A DNA stretch of 64,000 nt from Gammaproteobacteria bacterium (GCA_012728415.1 JAAYFD010000059.1:1-64000), one strand, 5' to 3'. Counted from the stretch's first letter, positions 5,943 to 14,887 are shown. A program made the numbers and translations. Notes: generated by a model from the sequence alone, not told the origin.

Positions 5943-6848
5943 ATGAACCTAGAGCGCTTTGAAGGTTGCTTGCTGGGTTTAGCCTGCGGTGATGCAGTGG
6001 GTGCCACCGTCGAGTTTGTACCCCGAGGCCGCTTTGAGCCGCTGACCGACATGATGGGTGGAGGCAAGTTTCGCCTGCAAAAAGGTGAATGGACCGACGA
6101 TACATCTATGGCACTCTGTCTGGCCGAGAGCCTGATTGAATGCAACGGTTTTGATGCACTGGACCAGATGCAGCGCTACTGGCGCTGGGCAGACGAAGGC
6201 TATTATTCCTGTCGCCAGCACCCCGTCGGCATGGGCAAAACCGTCGTGGCGGCACTGATCCGTTTTCAAAAAACGGGCGAGCCTTTGAGTGGTTCGGATT
6301 CACCGGATACATCCGGCAACGGCTCTCTGATGCGGCTAGCGCCTGTTGCCATGTTTTATGCCGGCAATCCTGCCCAGGTAGCGTATTACGCCGCACTCAG
6401 TTCGCAAACCACCCATTCCTCGGCGGACTGTCTGGCCTGCTGCCAATACTTTGCGCTGGTCTTGCAGCGGGCATTATCGGGCGAGCAGGACAAGGCCGCC
6501 CTGTTTCCAGACACTCCTGACTTCGCCATGGACGGCGCTGCTGCGCGGATTTTGCAGCAACGTTTCCGGCATCTGGGCGAAGCGGATGTCATCGGCTCCG
6601 GCTATGTCGTAGAAAGCCTAGAAGCCGCCCTGTGGGCGTTTTGGCATACCGACAGCTTCGAGCAAGCCGTACTGGCCGCCGCCAATCTGGGCGATGATGC
6701 CGATACCACAGCTGCGATTTGTGGCCAGCTGGCAGGTGCTTACTATGGCGTCCGCGCAATCCCCTCACACTGGCTCGACTGCCTGTATCGTGCCGGTGAC
6801 ATTACAATTCTGGCGCAAAGACTGGCCCGCATCCCTACAGCAAACTAA
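5943..6848 (+). CDS. ADP-ribosylglycohydrolase family protein
   Basis: A 301-residue DraG/ARH-type hydrolase. Metal- and substrate-binding motifs are visible: LACGDAVGA near the start, GEWTDDTSMAL at about 48-58, SGNGSLMRLAPV in the middle and LGDDADTTAAICGQLAGAYYG near the C-terminus. Together these give the two-magnesium active site. Such enzymes remove ADP-ribose from proteins or nucleic acids; here the substrate is unknown. No DraT-like ADP-ribosyltransferase or obvious toxin lies nearby, so a nitrogenase role is not supported. The ATG at 5943 is chosen because the family pattern begins directly after it. Confidence 0.88.
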   Translation: MNLERFEGCLLGLACGDAVGATVEFVPRGRFEPLTDMMGGGKFRLQKGEWTDDTSMALCLAESLIECNGFDALDQMQRYWRWADEGYYSCRQHPVGMGKTVVAALIRFQKTGEPLSGSDSPDTSGNGSLMRLAPVAMFYAGNPAQVAYYAALSSQTTHSSADCLACCQYFALVLQRALSGEQDKAALFPDTPDFAMDGAAARILQQRFRHLGEADVIGSGYVVESLEAALWAFWHTDSFEQAVLAAANLGDDADTTAAICGQLAGAYYGVRAIPSHWLDCLYRAGDITILAQRLARIPTAN

Positions 6849-6892
6849 TCCTCTTTTTACTCCAAAGACTCCAGGAAAACCTTTCAACATTC

Positions 6893-6991
6893 ATGAACAA
6901 ACTCAAGCTCAACGACATCCTCTTTGCCGCTGCCGTGTTTACGGTGACGTTCGCACTGGCTTATCTGATTTATCTAGGCCAGCCGGGCTAA
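6893..6991 (+). CDS. Possible small single-pass membrane protein (32 aa)
   Basis: The frame encodes a short basic start (MNKLKLND) followed by one hydrophobic helix (ILFAAAVFTVTFALAYLIYL). It sits alone between two larger genes on the same strand. The ribosome-binding site is poor (an AGGAAA 14 bases upstream). The composition is that of a real small membrane protein rather than random sequence, but there is no other support. Confidence 0.35.
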   Translation: MNKLKLNDILFAAAVFTVTFALAYLIYLGQPG

Positions 6992-7112
6992 AACACCCGC
7001 CGCCACGCAGCCTACTGGCAGCCCTGCCGGCAAGCCGGTAAAATCACCAGTCCCTCTTTTGTACCGTCGCAGCGTTGATGGTGCGCCCGACCTCCAAGGA
7101 CTCCCACCCGCC

Positions 7113-7910
7113 ATGACGCCCTGTCCTGCTGCCCACTGGCAGCCCCGCACCTTTATCCTATTGCAACTGGCCAGCATCCTTCTGCTGGCAAGCTGGTGCC
7201 TGCCGGCCACCAAGGCGCTGTGGCACGTGCTAGACGTACCCGTTTTTCGCCTGCTCAATGGCAGCCTGGGCCACTGGCCAGCGTGGGACTTTGTATGGGC
7301 ACTGCTCAGCACCCGCGTGTCCGACCTGCTGGCTGCCGTGCTGATGTTGTGCAGCCTGGTAATCGGCGGTCTGATATTTGAAAAAAATATGCTGCGCCGT
7401 GCACTGGTTAGCTTTGTCGCCCTGCTGGTGTTCACCCTGGTCGTGCGTACACTGTTTACCCGCTCTATCGATGCAGCCGGCCTGCAGCACGCCAGCCCGA
7501 GCGTGTTTCTGGGTGATGGCTTCAGCCTCAGTCAGGCGTTCCCCTGGATGGAAGACATCATGGAAATCAAGGACCGCTCCAGTCGCAGTTTCCCGGGCGA
7601 CCATGCTTCTGTTTTGCTATTATGGACCGCGTTTCTAAGCCTGTTTACCCGTGGCAAGCGGTTGCTGCTGGTCTGGCTGACCGGCATCTTTCTCCTCCTG
7701 CCGCGCCTGGTTGCCGGTGCACACTGGCTCAGCGACAATCTGGTAGGTGGCGGCTTTGTCGTCATGCAGACACTGGCCTGGGGGTATTACACGGCCGCCG
7801 GACACTGGGCATACCGTTTCCTTGACCGGCTCGGCGAACCTTTCGTGCGTCTGGCCCGCAAAATCCCCGTCCTTAACCGGATGGCCATTTTGCAGGCGGA
7901 GCAACACTAA
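7113..7910 (+). CDS. PAP2-superfamily membrane phosphatase (LpxT-like)
   Basis: A polytopic membrane protein of about 265 residues with five to six hydrophobic helices. PAP2 motifs are present: KDRSSRSFPGDHAS carries the conserved His of motif 2 in PGDH form, and RLVAGAHWLSD is motif 3 (R-x5-H-x3-D). These enzymes move or remove phosphate from lipid diphosphates such as undecaprenyl pyrophosphate or, in the LpxT branch, phosphorylate lipid A. The PGDH form suggests the LpxT-like branch, but this is tentative. ATG 7113 is used because upstream codons in the frame start only with TTG. Confidence 0.75.
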   Translation: MTPCPAAHWQPRTFILLQLASILLLASWCLPATKALWHVLDVPVFRLLNGSLGHWPAWDFVWALLSTRVSDLLAAVLMLCSLVIGGLIFEKNMLRRALVSFVALLVFTLVVRTLFTRSIDAAGLQHASPSVFLGDGFSLSQAFPWMEDIMEIKDRSSRSFPGDHASVLLLWTAFLSLFTRGKRLLLVWLTGIFLLLPRLVAGAHWLSDNLVGGGFVVMQTLAWGYYTAAGHWAYRFLDRLGEPFVRLARKIPVLNRMAILQAEQH

Positions 7911-7940
7911 ACAGCATCATTCACACTCCTGTGAGGCGCT

Positions 7941-9893
7941 ATGCCAAGAGTTATCAGACACCTGCTGCTGGCCGCCCTGGCTTTTTTGCCCCTGCTGGCA
8001 GCCAGCCTCTTGCTGCATGGCCCCCTGGCACATTCTGCGGTGTGGATGCCGCTGACAGCGCTGCTGGCCAGCCTGCTGATCCTGTTGACGGCCCTGAATA
8101 TCCGCCGCCAGCGGCATCTAACCCGCCTGCTGAAGCTGACCGGCAGCCTCGAAGACCGCCTGCTGCCGTTTCGTACCGCCATGCAACAGGCTCCGCTATC
8201 GATGATCATTACCGATACGCAGGCCAACATCCAGTACGTCAACCCGTTCATGGTCCAGCGTTCGGGCTATACCGAGAGCGAACTGGTTGGAAAAAATACG
8301 CGCATGCTCAGTTCGGGCACAACGCCACCTGAAACCTATCGCCAAATGTGGGAACAACTGGGCCGGCTCCAGGCCTGGAACGGCCGTTTCAGCAGCCGCG
8401 ACAAATCCGGCCGCAGCTACCTGGAGCAGGTATGGATGGCTCCTGTACTGGATGTGGACGGAAAGCTGCGCCAGTTCGTTTCCATCAAGCAGGACATCTC
8501 CGAACAACAGCGCAATCTGGAGCACATCCAGATGCAAAATAGCGCTCTGGAATTGCTGACCAACAACGCACCGCTGCCACAAATCCTGGATACCATTTTT
8601 GCCAGCAGCACGCTGGACCATTCAGGGCTCTATCCCATTGCCTTTCTGGTCAGTACCGACAAGCAAAACCTGCATCTTGCCAGCGCGCCTGCCCTGCCCG
8701 GCGTACGCGAACTGGCCGCACTGCCCGTACTGGTGGACAGCACACTGGCCCGCACGCTAACACAGTCACTGTCACGACCCGGCTTTAACCCCAGTCCCGA
8801 TCTGCAAAACCCCGTGCACGCCGCCGCCCGTGCCAGCGGGATGCACAGTTGCTGGTCGGAGCCGATACTGGATTCGGCCGGTTTTCTGGCCGGACTGGTT
8901 CTGTATTACCGAACCAGCAAATCACTGCCCGCCTCGGACGAGCTGCAACTAATCGGCAACATGACCGACCTGATCCGCCTGGCAGTACAGCGCAGCCAGA
9001 ACCTGGCGCTGCTGCAGCTGGCAGAAACCGTATACCACAACAGCAACGAAGCCCTGGCCGTCAACGACGCCAATGGCGTGTTCATCACGGTCAACCCCGC
9101 GTTTACCCGCATTACCGGTTTTAGCCAGACGGAAATTATCGGCAAGGACTTTTCCATACTCTACTCCGATCAGCACGACGAAGCATTCTTCGAGCGCATG
9201 CATAGCCGGCTGGAAAAGAAAGGGCGCTGGAAAGGAGAGATCTGGGCCAGGCGTAAAAACGGCGAGCTATACCCGCAGTTTGTGTCCATGAGCAATACCT
9301 ACAACGCAGACGGTAGCGTACGCTTTCGCGTCAGCCTGTTTGCCGACATCAGCCAGCAAAAAGCCAACGAGGAGCAAATCTGGCGGCAAGCCAACTTCGA
9401 CAGCCTCACCGGCATTGCCAACCGCCGCTTTTTCATCACCCACCTGGAACATGCCATCCACACCGCAACGCGCCAACAGCAACGCCTGGGCTTGCTGTTC
9501 ATCGACCTGGACAAATTCAAGCCCATCAACGACCGTTACGGCCACCGCCATGGCGACCGTGTATTGCAGGAAGTGGCACAGCGCATCCAGAAGCAGCTGC
9601 GCGAGGCTGATTTTTGTGCACGGCTGGGAGGTGACGAGTTTGTCGTATTGCTGGAGGGCAACCCCGACATGGATGCTGCCATGCGGATCGCCCAGCGCAT
9701 CAAGGACAGCGTAGAAGAAGTCATTGCGCTGGACGGTATCGAAAGTCGCCTGTCATTTAGCTGCGGCATCAGCTTTTTCCCGGAGCATGCCAACACTGCC
9801 GAAAAACTGATCCACGAGGCCGACAACGCCATGTATCAGGCCAAACGCGAAGGCCGCAGCCAGGTCATTGTCAGCGCAGGCCAGAACGAATAA
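7941..9893 (+). CDS. Membrane diguanylate cyclase with two PAS domains and a GGDEF domain
   Basis: The 650-residue protein has two N-terminal membrane helices (about residues 7-27 and 34-52), a PAS domain (about 75-190), a GAF-like segment (about 200-350), a second PAS domain (about 358-475) and a GGDEF domain (about 485-645). The catalytic motif is intact (RLGGDEFVVLL, G563-F567). An inhibitory RxxD site (READ, R554-D557) lies five residues before it, so the enzyme should make cyclic-di-GMP from two GTP with product feedback. No EAL domain follows. PAS and GAF inputs imply control by a small ligand or redox signal. It converges with fadD. Confidence 0.92.
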   Translation: MPRVIRHLLLAALAFLPLLAASLLLHGPLAHSAVWMPLTALLASLLILLTALNIRRQRHLTRLLKLTGSLEDRLLPFRTAMQQAPLSMIITDTQANIQYVNPFMVQRSGYTESELVGKNTRMLSSGTTPPETYRQMWEQLGRLQAWNGRFSSRDKSGRSYLEQVWMAPVLDVDGKLRQFVSIKQDISEQQRNLEHIQMQNSALELLTNNAPLPQILDTIFASSTLDHSGLYPIAFLVSTDKQNLHLASAPALPGVRELAALPVLVDSTLARTLTQSLSRPGFNPSPDLQNPVHAAARASGMHSCWSEPILDSAGFLAGLVLYYRTSKSLPASDELQLIGNMTDLIRLAVQRSQNLALLQLAETVYHNSNEALAVNDANGVFITVNPAFTRITGFSQTEIIGKDFSILYSDQHDEAFFERMHSRLEKKGRWKGEIWARRKNGELYPQFVSMSNTYNADGSVRFRVSLFADISQQKANEEQIWRQANFDSLTGIANRRFFITHLEHAIHTATRQQQRLGLLFIDLDKFKPINDRYGHRHGDRVLQEVAQRIQKQLREADFCARLGGDEFVVLLEGNPDMDAAMRIAQRIKDSVEEVIALDGIESRLSFSCGISFFPEHANTAEKLIHEADNAMYQAKREGRSQVIVSAGQNE

Positions 9894-9895
9894 AG

Positions 9896-9918
9896 GGGGC
9901 AGGCATGAAGCCTGCCCC
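9896..9918. terminator. Bidirectional hairpin between the cyclase and fadD
   Basis: GGGGCAGGC (9896-9904) pairs with GCCTGCCCC (9910-9918) around ATGAA. It lies in the 34-base gap between convergent genes and probably terminates both, although neither side has a long T run. Confidence 0.55.
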
Positions 9919-9927
9919 GCGGGTGCA

Positions 9928-11619
9928 TCAAGCCGGCGCAGACAGTTTTTTCAGTTCTTCATCACGCAGCTCGCGGCGCAATATTTTGCCCACGTTGGTA
10001 GTCGGCAACTCGTCACGGAACTCGACCAGACGCGCTACCTTGTAAGCCGTCAGGTTTTTGCGCATATGGGCAATCACTTCGTCCTTTTCAAGACTTTCAC
10101 CCGGCCGTAGCACAATGAAGACCTTGATTGCCTCGCCGGACTTCTCGTCCGGTATGCCAATTGCGGCACACTGCAGCACCTGCGGCAAGGTCGCCAGTAC
10201 GTCTTCGACTTCGTTGGGAAACACGTTGAAGCCCGACACCAGAATCATGTCCTTCTTGCGGTCAACCAGGCGGATATAGCCGTCTTCCTGAATGATGCCG
10301 ATGTCACCGGTACGCAACCAGCCGCCGGCATCGAGTATTTCACGGGTGGCGTCGTCACGCTGCCAGTAGCCTTTCATCACCTGCGGGCCTTTTACGCACA
10401 GCTCGCCCACTTCGCCCAGCGGCAGCTCGCGGCCTTCATCGTCAATAATCTTGCACAGAGTGGAAGGTACCGGAATGCCGATGGTGCCCAGCTGGATGCT
10501 CTGGATCGGGTTGACGGCCGCCACAGGGCTGGTTTCGGTCATGCCATAGCCTTCGCAGATGGGGCAGCCGGTGACTTCGGTCCAGCGTTTGGCGGTGGCA
10601 ATCTGCAGCGCCATGCCGCCGGATACGGTCATTTTGAGGCTGGAAAAATCCAGTTTGCGAAAATCGGCGTTGTTGCACAGCGCGGCAAACAGGGTATTCA
10701 GCCCGACAAAACCGCTGAACCGGTAGCGCGACAGATCCTTGACCATGGATGGCAAGTCTCGCGGATTGGTAATCAGCAGGTTGTGGTTGCCGGTCAGCAT
10801 CATGGCCATGCAGTGAAAGGTAAAAGCATAAATATGGTACAGCGGTAGCGGAGCCACCACGGTTTCCTTGCCGTCATACAGATTGGAAGCCATGATCGCC
10901 CGCGCCTGCAGCATGTTGGCAATCAGGTTGCGGTGGGTAAGCATGGCACCCTTGGCCACGCCTGTGGTGCCGCCGGTGTACTGCAGCACGGCCACATCTT
11001 CACTGCCTGCCTCAACGGTGCGGGCCGCCTTTTTGCTGCCTTCGGCCAGCACCCGTGTCAGGGCATGCGCTTTGGGCAAATGGTAGGCCGGTACCATTTT
11101 CTTCACGTACTTGACCACGCTGTTGACCAGCAGCCGCTTGAGTGGCGGCAGCATGTCGCCCACTTCAGTCATGATGACGGTAGTAATGGCCGTCTTTGGC
11201 ACCACCTGCTCAACCAGATGGCCCATGTTGGCCAGGCTGACCAGTGCCTTGGCGCCCGAGTCGTTGAACTGGTGCTCCATCTCGCGTGCGGTGTACAACG
11301 GGTTGGTATTCACCACCACCAAACCGGCACGGATGGCACCAAACACCACCACAGGATACTGCAGCACGTTGGGCAGCTGGATGGCAATGCGGTCGCCGGG
11401 TACAAGGTCGGTATGGTGTTGCAGCCAGGCGGCAAAATCGCCGGACAGGCGGTAAATATCGGCATAGGTCAGGGTTCTGCCCATGTTGCTGAACGCCGGC
11501 AGACGGGCAAAGCGTTCGCAGGATTCGCTGAGTACCGCCTGGATGTTGGGGTACTGGTCAGCGTCGATCTCGGCCGGCACAGTGGCCGGGTATTTGTCCT
11601 TCCAGAAGTTTTCGTTCAT
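9928..11619 (-). CDS. fadD: Long-chain fatty acid-CoA ligase
   Basis: A 563-residue acyl-adenylate-forming enzyme that activates fatty acids to acyl-CoA at the inner membrane, the entry step of beta-oxidation. The P-loop motif YTGGTTGVAKGAM lies at about residue 212. The fatty-acid signature GWLRTGDIG and the VDRKKDMI motif follow. The C-terminal NVGKILRREL carries the catalytic lysine. ATG 11619 has GGAG 8 bases upstream; a TTG four codons earlier is less likely. The gene is divergent from the hydrolase at 11916 and stands alone; Pseudomonas often has two tandem copies. Confidence 0.93.
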   Translation of the reverse strand: MNENFWKDKYPATVPAEIDADQYPNIQAVLSESCERFARLPAFSNMGRTLTYADIYRLSGDFAAWLQHHTDLVPGDRIAIQLPNVLQYPVVVFGAIRAGLVVVNTNPLYTAREMEHQFNDSGAKALVSLANMGHLVEQVVPKTAITTVIMTEVGDMLPPLKRLLVNSVVKYVKKMVPAYHLPKAHALTRVLAEGSKKAARTVEAGSEDVAVLQYTGGTTGVAKGAMLTHRNLIANMLQARAIMASNLYDGKETVVAPLPLYHIYAFTFHCMAMMLTGNHNLLITNPRDLPSMVKDLSRYRFSGFVGLNTLFAALCNNADFRKLDFSSLKMTVSGGMALQIATAKRWTEVTGCPICEGYGMTETSPVAAVNPIQSIQLGTIGIPVPSTLCKIIDDEGRELPLGEVGELCVKGPQVMKGYWQRDDATREILDAGGWLRTGDIGIIQEDGYIRLVDRKKDMILVSGFNVFPNEVEDVLATLPQVLQCAAIGIPDEKSGEAIKVFIVLRPGESLEKDEVIAHMRKNLTAYKVARLVEFRDELPTTNVGKILRRELRDEELKKLSAPA

Positions 11620-11915
11620 GCGCGGCTCCAAGGCTACAGCAGACAGCGTACTTATTTTCGTCCATGGCCCGGCGGTCTGGCAGACCGGCCATGGAAGATG
11701 GCAGCGCCATCCGTGCAGGGATTTTAATTGTTGTTATCCTGCTTGAGTGCAAGCATTCAGGCAAGCGAGGTTATCAGTTTTAATTTGCCGCAACCAGCAC
11801 CAGAATCACAACTTTAGTCACAAACAGCCCGCCACCGACTTTCAGGTCACCAATACTCTATGGGCAAGCCGGCAGCACTGCCTTATGATGAAGACCGGTA
11901 CAGGAGGGCCTTCCC

Positions 11916-12875
11916 ATGACCCACACCACCTTCTGGCACACCACAGACGATGCAGGCCGCCTGCATGTGCACCACTGGCAACCCGCCGGCGGCTCACACG
12001 CCACGCTGCTGGTTACCCACGGCATGGCCGAGCATGGCGGCCGTTACCAGGCACTGGGCCAGGCACTGGCGACAGCCGGTATCGAGGTTTACGCCGTCGA
12101 CCTGCGCGGGCACGGCCTGAGCATACAGGATGGGCGAGCCGGCCACTTTGCCGATACCGACGGCTGGAACCTGGTCATCGAAGACCTGCGCAGCCTCAAC
12201 CACCATATCCGCTGTACAGGCCCGCAAGGCCCGCTGTTCATGCTTGGCCATGGTCTGGGCAGCTATCTGGTCATGAGCTACCTGATGCAATACAGCTGTA
12301 GCGTGCAGGGCGCGCTGCTCTCGGGGCCAATTTATTTACGCACCACGCTCAGATACCGGCTGGCCCGGCTACTGGCCCGGCTGGAACACCTGCGCCAGGG
12401 CGGGCAGGGTCACAGCAGGCTACTGCATGCCCTGATCTTTACGCCCCTGCGTCGCTCGGTACCGCGACACCAGGGCCGCCACGGCTGGCTATCCAGCCAC
12501 CCTGCTTCCGTAGAAAGCTACAGCCAGGACCCGCTATGCGGCTTTCCCTGCACCAATCAGCTCTGGCTGGACGTGTTCGAGGGGCTACAGCGCATTACGC
12601 CGCGGCAAAACCTGCAACAAATCAGCCACAGCCTGCCGCTGCTGTTACTGGGCGGCGAACAGGACGCCCTGCACAAAGGTACGCGGCTGCTGAACCTGGC
12701 CAGCGTACTGCGCGACTCCGGCAAACACTGCGTTGATGTTAAACTCTACGCCGGCATGCGCCACGAACTGCACAACGAACGCCAGAGCGGACGTGTTTTC
12801 CGCGACATCATTGCCTGGATCGGACAACACAGCCCGCCCACACAACAGTCACCCAGCCCGACGGAGATGTTATGA
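11916..12875 (+). CDS. Alpha/beta hydrolase (monoacylglycerol lipase-like) lacking the nucleophilic serine
   Basis: The 319-residue protein has the fold signature of the lysophospholipase/monoacylglycerol lipase group: LVTHGMAEHGGRY, VYAVDLRGHGLS, then the nucleophile elbow. The elbow, normally G-H-S-M-G, reads G-H-G-L-G (G111-G115). The serine codon is therefore glycine (GGT at 12252-12254). The acid (GGEQDALHKG) and histidine (GMRHELHNE) are kept. The frame is intact and the stop overlaps the next gene by 4 bases (ATGA), so the pair is co-translated. Either the protein has lost hydrolase activity, or the base is an error or polymorphism. Confidence 0.85.
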   Translation: MTHTTFWHTTDDAGRLHVHHWQPAGGSHATLLVTHGMAEHGGRYQALGQALATAGIEVYAVDLRGHGLSIQDGRAGHFADTDGWNLVIEDLRSLNHHIRCTGPQGPLFMLGHGLGSYLVMSYLMQYSCSVQGALLSGPIYLRTTLRYRLARLLARLEHLRQGGQGHSRLLHALIFTPLRRSVPRHQGRHGWLSSHPASVESYSQDPLCGFPCTNQLWLDVFEGLQRITPRQNLQQISHSLPLLLLGGEQDALHKGTRLLNLASVLRDSGKHCVDVKLYAGMRHELHNERQSGRVFRDIIAWIGQHSPPTQQSPSPTEML

Positions 12876-13351
12876 CTGCCACAGCCCAGAGTATCGCCTA
12901 CGACGACCTGCAGGTCGGCCAGACCGCCAGCCAGTCGCACCAGGTCAGCGAAACCGACATCCAGATGTTTGCTGCCGTTTCCGGCGACAACAACCCCGTG
13001 CACCTGGATGCCGGATTTGCCGCTGCCAGCCGTTTCAAGGAGCGCATTGCCCATGGCATGTTTACCGGCGCACTGATCAGCGCTGCCATTGCCTGCAAGC
13101 TGCCCGGCCCGGGAAGCATCTACCTGGGCCAACAGTTGAGTTTTACCCGTCCGGCCAAGCTCGGCGACACGCTGGAAGTGCAGCTTGAAGTGCTGGAAAA
13201 ACTGCCCAAAAACCAGGTACGCATCCGCACCCGCGTAGTCAATCAGCAGAACAAGGCCGTCGTGGACGGCGAAGCTCTGGTACTGGCCCCCGACAGTTCG
13301 CAAACCGTCCAGATGCCGCCCCTGCCCCGTTTTGCCCTGCAGGATTCCTGA
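12872..13351 (+). CDS. MaoC-family (R)-specific enoyl-CoA hydratase (PhaJ-like)
   Basis: A 159-residue hot-dog-fold hydratase. The catalytic Asp/His pair is in SGDNNPVHLD at about residues 37-46, followed by the family motif RIAHGMFTGALIS. PhaJ-type enzymes hydrate trans-2-enoyl-CoA to (R)-3-hydroxyacyl-CoA, linking beta-oxidation to polyhydroxyalkanoate synthesis. No PHA synthase is nearby, so a more general acyl-CoA role is possible. It is co-translated with the upstream hydrolase-like gene and lies near fadD, suggesting a small lipid-metabolism neighbourhood. Confidence 0.85.
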   Translation: MTATAQSIAYDDLQVGQTASQSHQVSETDIQMFAAVSGDNNPVHLDAGFAAASRFKERIAHGMFTGALISAAIACKLPGPGSIYLGQQLSFTRPAKLGDTLEVQLEVLEKLPKNQVRIRTRVVNQQNKAVVDGEALVLAPDSSQTVQMPPLPRFALQDS

Positions 13352-13399
13352 TTTTCCGCCAGCCGGCCGCCCGTGCCGCCGGCTGTCTTGTGGTATGCC

Positions 13400-14038
13400 A
13401 TGAACACCCAGAAACGCTACGAAATTTTTCACCGCTTTCGTGAAGACAATCCCAACCCCAAAACCGAGCTTGAGTACTCGTCCGACTTCGAGCTGCTGAT
13501 TGCCGTGCTGCTGTCCGCCCAGGCCACCGATGTTGGCGTCAACAAGGCCACGGCCAGGCTGTTTCCGGTGGCCCGCACCCCCGAAGCCATGTACGCGCTG
13601 GGCGTGGACGGCCTCAGCGAATACATCAAGACCATCGGCCTGTATCCAACCAAGGCCAAAAACGCCATCGAAACCTGTCGCCTGCTGATTGAAAAGCACA
13701 ACAGCCAGGTACCGCGTACCCGCGAAGAACTGGAAGCGCTGCCCGGCGTGGGCCGCAAGACCGCCAACGTGGTACTCAACACCGCCTTTGGCCAGATCGC
13801 CATGGCGGTGGATACCCATATTTTCCGCGTCAGCAACCGCACCGGCATTGCACCGGGCAAGACGGTGCTTGATGTGGAAAAGAAATTGCTGCGTCTGGTC
13901 CCCAAAGAGTTTTTGCTCGACGCCCACCACTGGCTGATCCTGCACGGACGCTATGTGTGCCAGGCACGCAAGCCGCGCTGCGGCAGTTGCCGCATCGAGG
14001 ATTTATGCGAATACAAGGACAAAACCGGCAACGATTAA
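13400..14038 (+). CDS. nth: Endonuclease III
   Basis: A 212-residue DNA glycosylase/AP lyase that removes oxidised pyrimidines. The helix-hairpin-helix LPGVGRKTANVVLN contains the catalytic lysine, and AVDTHIFRV the catalytic aspartate. The C-terminus has the [4Fe-4S] ligands in C-x6-C-x2-C-x5-C spacing (CQARKPRCGSCRIEDLC). ATG 13400 matches the family length; an upstream GTG at 13373 adds an unrelated stretch. In P. aeruginosa nth is likewise followed by the small gene found here at 14145. Confidence 0.96.
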   Translation: MNTQKRYEIFHRFREDNPNPKTELEYSSDFELLIAVLLSAQATDVGVNKATARLFPVARTPEAMYALGVDGLSEYIKTIGLYPTKAKNAIETCRLLIEKHNSQVPRTREELEALPGVGRKTANVVLNTAFGQIAMAVDTHIFRVSNRTGIAPGKTVLDVEKKLLRLVPKEFLLDAHHWLILHGRYVCQARKPRCGSCRIEDLCEYKDKTGND

Positions 14039-14144
14039 GCAGACCGGAATATTTTTAATCCGCTCATAGAAAAAATCTTTTTTACTTTTATCAAGCGCCG
14101 AATTATAAGACGCCACAGATAAACCCATGCTACGGAGGCATGCC

Positions 14145-14330
14145 ATGAGTAAAGAAGATCTGGAACTGGATGACGACTTTATCGCCGAGGAAGATGGCGA
14201 GGTAGTCAGTGAAGACGTACCGGCCGTCACCAGCAAAAACAGCCTGACCAAGCGCCGCGTAATCGACAACCTGCTTGAGGAGCGCCGCCTCAACAAGGAG
14301 CTGGCCGACTACGATTTCGATATCGACTGA
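14145..14330 (+). CDS. PA3496-family small acidic protein
   Basis: A 61-residue very acidic protein (MSKEDLELDDDFIAEEDGE...) ending in a basic-then-acidic helix (RRVIDNLLEERRLNKELADYDFDID). Its composition and its position after nth match the PA3496 family, annotated as putative envelope-integrity proteins. The biochemical function is unknown. ATG 14145 is chosen over an upstream in-frame start because a GGAGG ribosome-binding site lies about 6 bases before it. Confidence 0.8.
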   Translation: MSKEDLELDDDFIAEEDGEVVSEDVPAVTSKNSLTKRRVIDNLLEERRLNKELADYDFDID

Positions 14331-14332
14331 GG

Positions 14333-14353
14333 GCAACAGGCACCGCCTGTTGC
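14333..14353. terminator. Hairpin between convergent genes
   Basis: GCAACAGGC (14333-14341) pairs with GCCTGTTGC (14345-14353) around ACC. It lies between the PA3496-type gene and yciH and likely ends both transcripts. Confidence 0.5.
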
Positions 14354-14357
14354 TGCC

Positions 14358-14726
14358 TTAGCCGCCTGCCTGCTTTGCGTCGTAGCCCTGGCCCTGCAGC
14401 CACTGCAGCACCTTGTCCCGCTGGTCGCCCTGAATCTCGATCACCCCGTCCTTGACCGCCCCGCCCACGCCGCACGCCTGCTTGAGCTTTTTCGCCACAT
14501 CCCTGAGCCCGTCGGCCGTTAGCGGCAAACCGCTGACCAGGGTCACCACCTTGCCACCACGACCCTTGCTCTCGCGCCGTACCCGTACCTTGCCATCCCC
14601 CAGCACAGCCTGGCTGTCTGCGCAGCTGCATTGCTCCTGTGGCTGGCCACAACCTGGGCAGTGACGCCCGCCATCGGTGGAATACACCAGCGCTCCCAAT
14701 CCTGCCAGCCCTGTTGTCTTTTTCAT
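14358..14726 (-). CDS. yciH: SUI1/eIF1-like translation factor YciH
   Basis: The 122-residue protein has an N-terminal zinc-knuckle-like segment (CPGCGQPQEQCSC) and a C-terminal SUI1 domain (RGGKVVTLVSGLPL ... KKLKQACGVGGAVKDGVIEIQGD). This is the bacterial eIF1 homologue, thought to influence start-site fidelity on the 30S subunit. Length and both domains match the family. It is transcribed alone. Confidence 0.9.
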   Translation of the reverse strand: MKKTTGLAGLGALVYSTDGGRHCPGCGQPQEQCSCADSQAVLGDGKVRVRRESKGRGGKVVTLVSGLPLTADGLRDVAKKLKQACGVGGAVKDGVIEIQGDQRDKVLQWLQGQGYDAKQAGG

Positions 14727-14835
14727 AAAACCTGCCCGCTTTACCCTTGTTACTACAAAACACCGGCAACCATAACGCCGGACGGCAGGCGAATTTTACC
14801 CTCCCCACGCATAAAAAGCGCCGTGTTGCAGGCAT

Positions 14836-14867
14836 AAAAAAGCTCCTGAAAGCATGCTTTCAGGAGC
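14836..14867 (-). terminator. Rho-independent terminator (26-bp palindrome plus T run)
   Basis: A perfect 26-bp palindrome (13-bp arms 14842-14854 and 14855-14867) is followed on the minus strand by six T. It sits 20 bases beyond the stop of the small gene at 14888-15067. Confidence 0.85.
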
Positions 14868-14887
14868 CTGTCTGACCGGGGCAACCG

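Noticed and set aside
5943-6848. Nitrogenase regulation (DraG) role for the ADP-ribosylglycohydrolase
   Set aside because: No DraT or nitrogenase genes are nearby, and the family has many other substrates.
12746-13945. 399-residue minus-strand frame
   Set aside because: It is antisense to the MaoC hydratase and nth, both of which have clear motifs on the plus strand.
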